Translations under genes and position numbers: made by a program | Assembly (NCBI GenBank): GCA_964628285.1 | Contig: CAZVNP010000025.1 | Span: 1 to 42,939 of the forward strand | Direction: 5' to 3' | DNA from: JAPLDP01 sp964628285 | GTDB taxonomy: Bacteria; Bacteroidota; Bacteroidia; Bacteroidales; JAGONC01 | Length of the DNA: 42,939 nucleotides | Notes under the pieces: generated by a model | Seen by the model: only the letters and a program-made list of their open reading frames with translations | What the model was told of the DNA's origin: nothing | Databases searched by the model: none | Shown here: piece by piece, positions 37,869 through 42,939 of the stretch | How positions within the stretch are numbered: position 1 is the stretch's first letter | How the letters are laid out: each line of letters begins with the position of its first letter

Positions 37869-37988
37869 TCCATTGCGCCTTCATTGCGCTCTTTGCGGTT
37901 AATAAGAAAAACATCCTTTTACAGTTCTTCCTCAAACTGAAAAAGCTTCTTATTTTACCGCAATGAACGCCAAGAATGCGCAATGGAC
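37869..37988. repeat. Long imperfect inverted repeat after nfo
   Basis: The left arm (37869-37909) runs GTCCATTGCGCCTTCATTGC onward to TTAATAAGAA. The right arm (37947-37988) reads TTCTTATTTTACCGCAATG to GCGCAATGGAC. The two are complementary over about 40 bp with a few mismatches and a 37-base loop. It lies after the nfo stop, so it may terminate or stabilise that transcript. The remaining spacer 37790-38070 holds only the promoter of the DUF5606 operon. Confidence 0.6.
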
Positions 37989-38070
37989 GCAAAGGATTAA
38001 ATAATATTGTTCTAATTCAGTATTCAATGTTGGAGTTGGCACTTGATATTCGATGTTAAATATTCCGTTT

Positions 38071-38919
38071 TTATTTACTTTCAATCATGTCATAAAGTAT
38101 CCTGATTTCCTCAATCCACTTAGTTTCGTCGGGTGTCTCGAGTATAAGAGGCATATCGTCGAAGCGCGGGTCGTTGACGATGCGGCGGAACACCTCTTCG
38201 CCCAGCAGCCCTGTGCCGATGTTGTCGTGCCTGTCGACGCGGCTGCCGTATTCTTTCTTTGTGTCGTTGAGGTGCAGGCCACGGAGGTATGAGAGGCCTA
38301 TGATCCTGTCGAAGACGGTGAAAGTCTTCTCATAGCCTTCCGGGCTCTTGAGGTCGTAACCGGCGCTGTAGGCGTGGCAGGTGTCGAAGCACACGCCCAC
38401 GCGGCTTTTGTCTTCCACATAGTCGATGATGAAGCGTATCTGTTCGAAGGTATATCCCACGTTGCTGCCCTGGCCGGCGGTGTTCTCGATGACGGCGGCT
38501 ACGCCCCTGGTCTTGTTGAGGGTTCTGTTGACCGACTCGGCGATGGTTTTCAGGCACTGCTCCTCGCTCATCTGTTTAAGGTGGGCGCCCGGGTGGAAAT
38601 TGAGACGGTCTAAACCGAGGAGCTCGCAGCGCTGCATCTCGTCGAGGAAAGCCCGGCGCGATTTCTCCAGACCCTCCTTGTCGGGCGACCCCAGGTTGAT
38701 GAGGTAGCTGTCGTGAGGCAGGATGTGCCGGGGTTCATAACCGTATTTCTCACAGTTGTCGCGGAAGGCACGTATGTTCTCCTTCGTATAGGGGCTTGAG
38801 AACCATTGCCGCTGGTTTTTGGTGAAGAGGGCGAAGGCTTTGGCCCCGACTTCATGGGCGTTGACGGGAGCCTGCTCCACCCCGCCGGAGATGCTGACAT
38901 GTGCACCGATGTATTTCAT
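38071..38919 (-). CDS. nfo: Endonuclease IV (AP endonuclease)
   Basis: A 282-residue base-excision repair enzyme that cuts DNA 5' to abasic sites and uses three zinc ions. All nine metal ligands are present at the same residue numbers as in E. coli Nfo: His69, His109, Glu145, Asp179, His182, His216, Asp229, His231 and Glu261. This agreement fixes the start at MKYIGAHVS (38919), not the Met 96 bp upstream. The promoter box at 38951-38958 also lies inside the longer frame, which rules it out. Conserved runs are LPHDSYLINLGSPD and VCFDTCHAYSAGYD. It is monocistronic. Confidence 0.96.
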   Translation of the reverse strand: MKYIGAHVSISGGVEQAPVNAHEVGAKAFALFTKNQRQWFSSPYTKENIRAFRDNCEKYGYEPRHILPHDSYLINLGSPDKEGLEKSRRAFLDEMQRCELLGLDRLNFHPGAHLKQMSEEQCLKTIAESVNRTLNKTRGVAAVIENTAGQGSNVGYTFEQIRFIIDYVEDKSRVGVCFDTCHAYSAGYDLKSPEGYEKTFTVFDRIIGLSYLRGLHLNDTKKEYGSRVDRHDNIGTGLLGEEVFRRIVNDPRFDDMPLILETPDETKWIEEIRILYDMIESK

Positions 38920-38950
38920 GATATGAGTTATAAAAGTTAAGTTATGATCG

Positions 38951-38958
38951 CAAAGATA
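38951..38958 (-). promoter_or_regulatory. -7 box (TATCTTTG) of nfo
   Basis: A perfect TAnnTTTG on the minus strand, 32 bp upstream of the ATG at 38919. It supports that start over the longer open frame. Confidence 0.6.
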
Positions 38959-39141
38959 ATCGATTGAAGCGGATTTTGTTTGTAATCGAAGTGTTGCACG
39001 ATAGGGTATTAACAAATTAAAATAAATTTTATCCCATGAAGGATGACCTCAATTTGTCACAAAAGTTTAGATCCGGATTTCATCAGGCATATTTCTGAAT
39101 TTCGGACTGATCATAATGTCACCCCTCCCGGGGATGAGACC

Positions 39142-39942
39142 TTAAAAAACAAAATACTGCAATGCCAGCAGCACACCGCCGGTGATGATGCCCACAGTGA
39201 AGTTATCGTCGATCTCCCATGAGAAGAGCTCGGCGAGGGCCGATACACACGAGCCTATGATGACGAAGATGAACCGGACAGGGAAGAGGGTATAGATGAT
39301 GAAGCCGGCATAGATGCCACCCGTGACAAAGCCCACGGTACCCTCCAGCGTCCTGCCATACAGCAATGCCGTCCGGCCATATTTTATACCCGTAATCTTG
39401 CCGAAGAGATCGCCCAGAAGAAGAAAAGCGAGGCAGAGGTAGGCAATGTTGACAGGGAATAGCAGGAAAACAATGAAAATGGATACTAAGAAGGCCGTCA
39501 TCGACGAAAAGCTGTGCACCTCCTTCCTCTTAAAGAGGTAACGGAACTCCCTGCGTGAGATCAGGCGGAACAGGTCGATGGTGATGAAGACCAGTGCCAC
39601 GACACCGATGACAAAAAGCAGGATGTGGTGACCGAGGTAAATGTTGATGGGTATGAACAGGAAGGCGAAGGGCCGGGCTATGATACGCCAGGGGATGATG
39701 TCGTGACCGCCGGCCATCAGGAAAACCTTCCGCGTGACGGCCAGCCACAACGCAACGGCCAGGACCAGCAAGATGATCAGCCACACGATGGCAGTAATGA
39801 CGGTGATGCCGAACCATAGCGGCATGGCGATGAGCAGAAAGCTGGAGGCCGCTACGGTCATGAGGATGAGGCTGCGGGTGGCCGCAAGCAGGGGAACAGC
39901 GATCAGGATCAGGGCGACATAAAATGGATAATCATGAGCCAT
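39142..39942 (-). CDS. SEC59/DGK1/VTE5-like CTP-dependent lipid kinase-like protein
   Basis: A 266-residue membrane protein with about eight membrane helices. Its second half carries LLLGDLFGKITGIKYGRTAL, GRTLEGTVGFVTGG and ALAELFSWEIDDNFTVGIITG. This is the pattern of the dolichol kinase / DGK1 / phytol kinase family (COG0170), which phosphorylates lipid alcohols with CTP. The first half is different and very hydrophobic. The substrate in a bacterium without dolichol is unknown; a diacylglycerol or polyprenol is possible. It is the last gene of the purB, glycosyltransferase-like, PlsY-like operon and follows the PlsY-like gene by 4 bp, which suggests membrane-lipid work. Confidence 0.82.
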   Translation of the reverse strand: MAHDYPFYVALILIAVPLLAATRSLILMTVAASSFLLIAMPLWFGITVITAIVWLIILLVLAVALWLAVTRKVFLMAGGHDIIPWRIIARPFAFLFIPINIYLGHHILLFVIGVVALVFITIDLFRLISRREFRYLFKRKEVHSFSSMTAFLVSIFIVFLLFPVNIAYLCLAFLLLGDLFGKITGIKYGRTALLYGRTLEGTVGFVTGGIYAGFIIYTLFPVRFIFVIIGSCVSALAELFSWEIDDNFTVGIITGGVLLALQYFVF

Positions 39943-39946
39943 GGCT

Positions 39947-40621
39947 TCATTTATTTTTGATGATGAGCTCTTTTAGCCGCCTGACACCGATACCGGCATT
40001 CAGCCAGGCGATGAAAGCCGACAGGACAATGACCCCGGTGACCACATACCACGGATGGCTGCCCACGGTTATGCGTCCGGATATGTGCAGATGAAAAAAG
40101 AGATCGGATAAAATGACGAAAACCGGAGTGAGGATGATAAAGAGCAGGGGTGTTATCTGGCTGATGGAGAAGCCCAGGTGACGGAAGAAGATACGCGCCG
40201 TCAGAAAGGCTATGAGCATGGCGCAGAAGAATTCGACGGGTACAAAGAATGAGAATACGCCGATGCTGGTGGCCAGACCGCCGCCCCCTTTAAAGTGGTA
40301 ATACAACGGCCGGCAGTGACCCAGGATGGCAGCCATGCCACAGATGAAAAGAGCGAAGTAATCGGCGTAGTTATTTCCGGTGAACAGGTACTTGCGCGCC
40401 ACGATAAGAGGTGCCAGTCCCTTGCCTATATCGAGCAGCAATACGAGAGCACCCCAGCCCTTGCCCAGGTAACGCCCTATATTGGCGGTGCCCGGATTAT
40501 GGGTGCCGACCTTTCTGATGTCGGTTTTGTGGAGTGCATGGGTCAGGATGACGGCGAAATTAACGCTGCCAAGCAGGTAGGCGACAATAACCGTCACTAT
40601 CAGACAGAGTGACCACATCAT
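39947..40621 (-). CDS. PlsY-like glycerol-3-phosphate acyltransferase, divergent
   Basis: A 224-residue membrane protein of the PlsY family (PF02660) with about five to six membrane helices. The motif order is preserved: LLGSVNFAVIL, then GTHNPGTANIGRYLGKGWG, LLLDIGKG, and GHCRPLYYHFKGGGGLAT. PlsY usually has GSGNPGATN and GGKGVAT; here they are GTHNPGTAN and GGGGLAT, so the conserved Lys of the last motif is Gly. It could be a diverged acyltransferase with a different acceptor, or a weak enzyme. The true PlsY may be elsewhere. It overlaps the previous gene by 4 bp and precedes the CTP-kinase-like gene by 4 bp. Confidence 0.85.
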   Translation of the reverse strand: MMWSLCLIVTVIVAYLLGSVNFAVILTHALHKTDIRKVGTHNPGTANIGRYLGKGWGALVLLLDIGKGLAPLIVARKYLFTGNNYADYFALFICGMAAILGHCRPLYYHFKGGGGLATSIGVFSFFVPVEFFCAMLIAFLTARIFFRHLGFSISQITPLLFIILTPVFVILSDLFFHLHISGRITVGSHPWYVVTGVIVLSAFIAWLNAGIGVRRLKELIIKNK

Positions 40622-41493
40622 CCCTTGATTATTTTATAGTTTTTATACTCTCCAATACGCCACCCTTTCAATTTTTCGATGGCATGCAGCACTTTTGTTT
40701 TGAAAGAAAAACGTTGCCGTGCCGGATCGAAATCGAAGAACCAGTTCAATTTTTCTATTCTCTCCTTCATAACGGCCGGGTGAGTACCTTCGAAGCGGGT
40801 TAGTGAATCGATGCGTGAGTAGTCGAATTCTGTCACCGGCGGTATTTTCTCGGCCACCCAGTCATCATCGTGCCAGTATCTGTTGAAGCTGATCTGTTTG
40901 GTTTGTTGTATGGCTGGCGGCCTGACCCAGCTGTAGTAATACACCCGGGCGTCGACGGCTTTCACATGCAACGGTTTGGAGCCGTTACGGAAGCCCTCGG
41001 CGTCGCGGTAGGCTTGGATACCGGGCAGGGGCCTCACGACAGGTACCTCCCGGCGGTACCACCGTCGTGAGCCGCCGATATAATCATACGAGCCGTAAAA
41101 ATGCAGGTAATTGAACAGCAAACCCTCAACATGCCGGTCGTCATAATATTTTTGCATGGCTGCAACGATGACGGGCAGATACTTCTCGTGCACCACCTCG
41201 CTGCCCTGGATATAGAAAGCCCCGTCGGCATCGGGGGTGATCTGCTGCAGCGCCTTGTCGCACTCTTCTGCCAGTACCCTGCCCCCTTCGCGCAAGGTGT
41301 CATTCCAGAGGGTATGGATGATCTTCAGCTTAGGCGAGGCGATGGTGGCCAGCAGCCCGTCGGTGTCATCGTCGGGGTTGCTGTTTGCGATGCCGAACTC
41401 ATCGCAGACAGGAAGAATGGAAGTGATGGCCTCGGCGATGGGGTAATCGAATTTGACGGCGTTACGGATGAATGTGAAACCGCTGACTTTCAT
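40618..41493 (-). CDS. Glycosyltransferase-like protein
   Basis: A 291-residue cytosolic protein resembling family 2 glycosyltransferases at the N-terminus: MKVSGFTFIRNAVKFDYPIA and ILPVCDEFGIANSNPDDDTD, where the Asp-rich stretch takes the place of the usual DGSxD loop. Further motifs are ADGAFYIQGSEVVHEKY and LLFNYLHFYGSYDYIGG, and an Asn-Arg-Tyr-Trp-His stretch lies near residue 210. Such proteins are found in Bacteroidota without a defined product. The Met at 41493 was chosen because it begins the conserved strand; an earlier Met at 41502 adds three residues. It follows purB by 18 bp and overlaps the PlsY-like gene by 4 bp. Confidence 0.8.
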   Translation of the reverse strand: MKVSGFTFIRNAVKFDYPIAEAITSILPVCDEFGIANSNPDDDTDGLLATIASPKLKIIHTLWNDTLREGGRVLAEECDKALQQITPDADGAFYIQGSEVVHEKYLPVIVAAMQKYYDDRHVEGLLFNYLHFYGSYDYIGGSRRWYRREVPVVRPLPGIQAYRDAEGFRNGSKPLHVKAVDARVYYYSWVRPPAIQQTKQISFNRYWHDDDWVAEKIPPVTEFDYSRIDSLTRFEGTHPAVMKERIEKLNWFFDFDPARQRFSFKTKVLHAIEKLKGWRIGEYKNYKIIKG

Positions 41494-41511
41494 GGTCGTC
41501 ATATGCCTGCC

Positions 41512-42858
41512 TCAAAAATCGATGATGCCTGCATAGTTGTGGGGCGTGATCTTTTTCAGCTCCTTTTTAACCTGGCTATCGACCTCCAGGCTGTCGATGA
41601 AAGCATGAAGCGTCGCCTGGGTTATTTTTTCCTGGGTGCGGGTGAGCTCTTTCAATGCCTCAAAGGGATTGGGGTAATTCTCACGCCGCAAAACGGTCTG
41701 GATGGCTTCGGCCACGACAGCCCAGTTGTCATCGAGATCGTGTTTGATCTTTGGCTGGTTGATGACGATCTTGTTCAGCCCCTTGACGAGCGACCTGACG
41801 GCGACAAGCATGTGGGCCAGGGGCACGCCGATGTTGCGTATGACGGTGGAGTCGGTCAGGTCGCGTTGCAGACGTGAGACGGGTAGCTTGGCGGCGAGGT
41901 GCTCCAGGAGGGCGTTGGCCAGACCCAGGTTGCCCTCGGAGTTTTCGAAATCGATGGGATTCACCTTGTGAGGCATGGCCGAGGAGCCCACTTCGCCTTT
42001 TTTGATCTTCTGCTTGAAGTAATCCATCGATATGTAGGTCCACATGTCGCGGTTCATATCTAAGAGGATGGTGTTGATTCTTTTCAGGTTATCGCAGAAA
42101 GCGGCGAAGAGGTCGTAGTGTTCTATCTGCGTAGTGGTCTTCAGGCGCTTCAGGTTGAGGACGTCATTGAGGAAGGCGTCGGCGAAGGCCACCCAGTCAA
42201 TATCGGGATAGGCCGCATGATGGGCGTTGAAGTTGCCTGTGGCGCCGCCGAACTTGGCAGCAAAAGGTATGGTTTTGATCATCTCCAGCTGTGTCGCCAG
42301 ACGCTCAGCGAAGACATATATCTCCTTGCCCATGGCAGTGGGCGACGCCGGCTGGCCATGCGTGCGCGCCAGCATGACCACACCTTTCCACTCCGTGGCT
42401 TTGTCTTTTATCAGGGCGAGGAGCTCCGCCAGCCCGGGCTCCAGCACATCTTCCCAGGCATCTTTCAGCGAAAGCGGCACAGCCGTGTTGTTGATATCCT
42501 GTGAGGTGAGACCGAAATGAATGTACTCCTTAAAGGCCGACAAGCCCATCTCTTCAAACTTCCCCCTGAGAAAATATTCCACTGCTTTCACATCGTGGTT
42601 GGTGATCTTTTCAATGTCTTTGACGGCCTGAGCATCGCGGTGGCTGAATCCGATGTACAATGACCGCAAGGCATCGAAATGGCTCCTGTCGAAATCCTTC
42701 ATCAGGCCCAGGTGGCAGAGGGCAATGAAATATTCGACCTCCACGAGAACCCTGTAACGTATAAGGGCAGCCTCGGAGAAATAAGTGGCGAGAACGTCTG
42801 TCTTGTCCCTGTAACGGCCGTCAACAGGGGAGATGGCATCGAGCGGTGTGAGGTTCAT
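41512..42858 (-). CDS. purB: Adenylosuccinate lyase
   Basis: A 448-residue fumarase-superfamily enzyme. It cleaves SAICAR to AICAR and adenylosuccinate to AMP in purine synthesis. The catalytic Ser loop is SSAMPHKVNPIDFENSEGN (about 292-310), the His acid region is ARTHGQPASPTAMGKE, and the second conserved region is IHFGLTSQDINNTAVP. A tetrameric helical bundle is expected. The start is the ATG at 42858; an in-frame TTG at 42864 gives two more residues. It is first in a four-gene operon with a glycosyltransferase-like protein, a PlsY-like protein and a CTP-kinase-like protein. A TATTTTTG box lies 24 bp upstream. Confidence 0.96.
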   Translation of the reverse strand: MNLTPLDAISPVDGRYRDKTDVLATYFSEAALIRYRVLVEVEYFIALCHLGLMKDFDRSHFDALRSLYIGFSHRDAQAVKDIEKITNHDVKAVEYFLRGKFEEMGLSAFKEYIHFGLTSQDINNTAVPLSLKDAWEDVLEPGLAELLALIKDKATEWKGVVMLARTHGQPASPTAMGKEIYVFAERLATQLEMIKTIPFAAKFGGATGNFNAHHAAYPDIDWVAFADAFLNDVLNLKRLKTTTQIEHYDLFAAFCDNLKRINTILLDMNRDMWTYISMDYFKQKIKKGEVGSSAMPHKVNPIDFENSEGNLGLANALLEHLAAKLPVSRLQRDLTDSTVIRNIGVPLAHMLVAVRSLVKGLNKIVINQPKIKHDLDDNWAVVAEAIQTVLRRENYPNPFEALKELTRTQEKITQATLHAFIDSLEVDSQVKKELKKITPHNYAGIIDF

Positions 42859-42881
42859 AAACAATGGCTTTTAAGATAAGT

Positions 42882-42889
42882 CAAAAATA
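42882..42889 (-). promoter_or_regulatory. -7 box (TATTTTTG) of the purB operon
   Basis: TATTTTTG on the minus strand fits TAnnTTTG and lies 24 bp upstream of the ATG at 42858. A TTG about 23 bp further upstream may be the -33 element. The window ends before any further upstream gene. Confidence 0.5.
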
Positions 42890-42939
42890 CAAAATATTTG
42901 ATGTGTTTGATGCAAGTCGGATGGAATGGTTGATGGATT

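Noticed and set aside
38920..39015. A 32-residue N-terminal extension of endonuclease IV
   Set aside because: The -7 box lies inside it, and residue numbering of all nine metal ligands matches E. coli Nfo only from the internal Met at 38919.

Overview
The window looks like a chromosomal piece of an uncultured member of the Bacteroidota, most likely a Bacteroidales-type draft or metagenome scaffold. A 100-base run of N at 6468-6567 marks a join between contigs. The phylum call rests on many copies of the TAnnTTTG -7 promoter element typical of this phylum, two proteins with C-terminal type IX secretion (T9SS type A) sorting domains, a FISUMP-domain protein, an ORF6N protein, a DUF5606 protein, and a near absence of Shine-Dalgarno sequences (one clear exception at 10024).

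Layout. 1-6.4 kb is an accessory stretch on the minus strand. It holds two AAA_14/DUF4143 ATPases, an ORF6N protein and a two-gene operon of unknown function, separated by short-period repeats. 6.9-9.8 kb carries secreted and lipid-anchored proteins: a FISUMP protein, a frameshifted lipoprotein and a TPR lipoprotein. 10.0-12.9 kb is a plus-strand operon of a small membrane protein, a small unknown protein and two different radical SAM enzymes. 13.2-14.8 kb is a two-gene unit of a single-pass membrane protein and an exported protein. 15.0-17.9 kb is a two-gene polar amino acid ABC transporter whose substrate-binding and permease parts are fused and whose ATPase carries an unusual C-terminal extension. 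18.2-21.5 kb has a coiled-coil membrane protein, a fragment resembling a Cache domain, and a T9SS-exported beta-propeller protein.

21.8-26.0 kb is the most interesting block. It is a five-gene, overlapping operon of a PqqD-like protein with a distinctive C-terminal tail, an HPr-kinase-like protein, two paralogous family 2 glycosyltransferases and a PF14907-type nucleotidyltransferase. It resembles a peptide-modification (RiPP-like) cassette, but no lasso-peptide cyclase or protease is visible. 26.1-28.2 kb is a second T9SS-exported protein, followed by tmRNA (ssrA) at 28349-28717 on the minus strand.

28.9-42.9 kb is mostly housekeeping, all on the minus strand. It has a tandem universal stress protein, a membrane class III adenylate/guanylate cyclase, a sigma-54-type response regulator with no DNA-binding domain, a zf-TFIIB/LemA/HtpX-like operon, a DUF5606-pyrK-pyrD operon, endonuclease IV, and a purB/glycosyltransferase-like/PlsY-like/CTP-kinase-like operon.

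The intergenic spaces are unusually rich in structured sequence. There are 6-8 bp period tandem arrays, a recurrent composite hairpin built on CCTCACCCC and TCTCCT/AGGAGA blocks, and two related 76-84 bp palindromes around one T9SS gene. Most lie at gene 3' ends and may serve as terminators. Family assignments are from pattern recognition only; no database search was possible.
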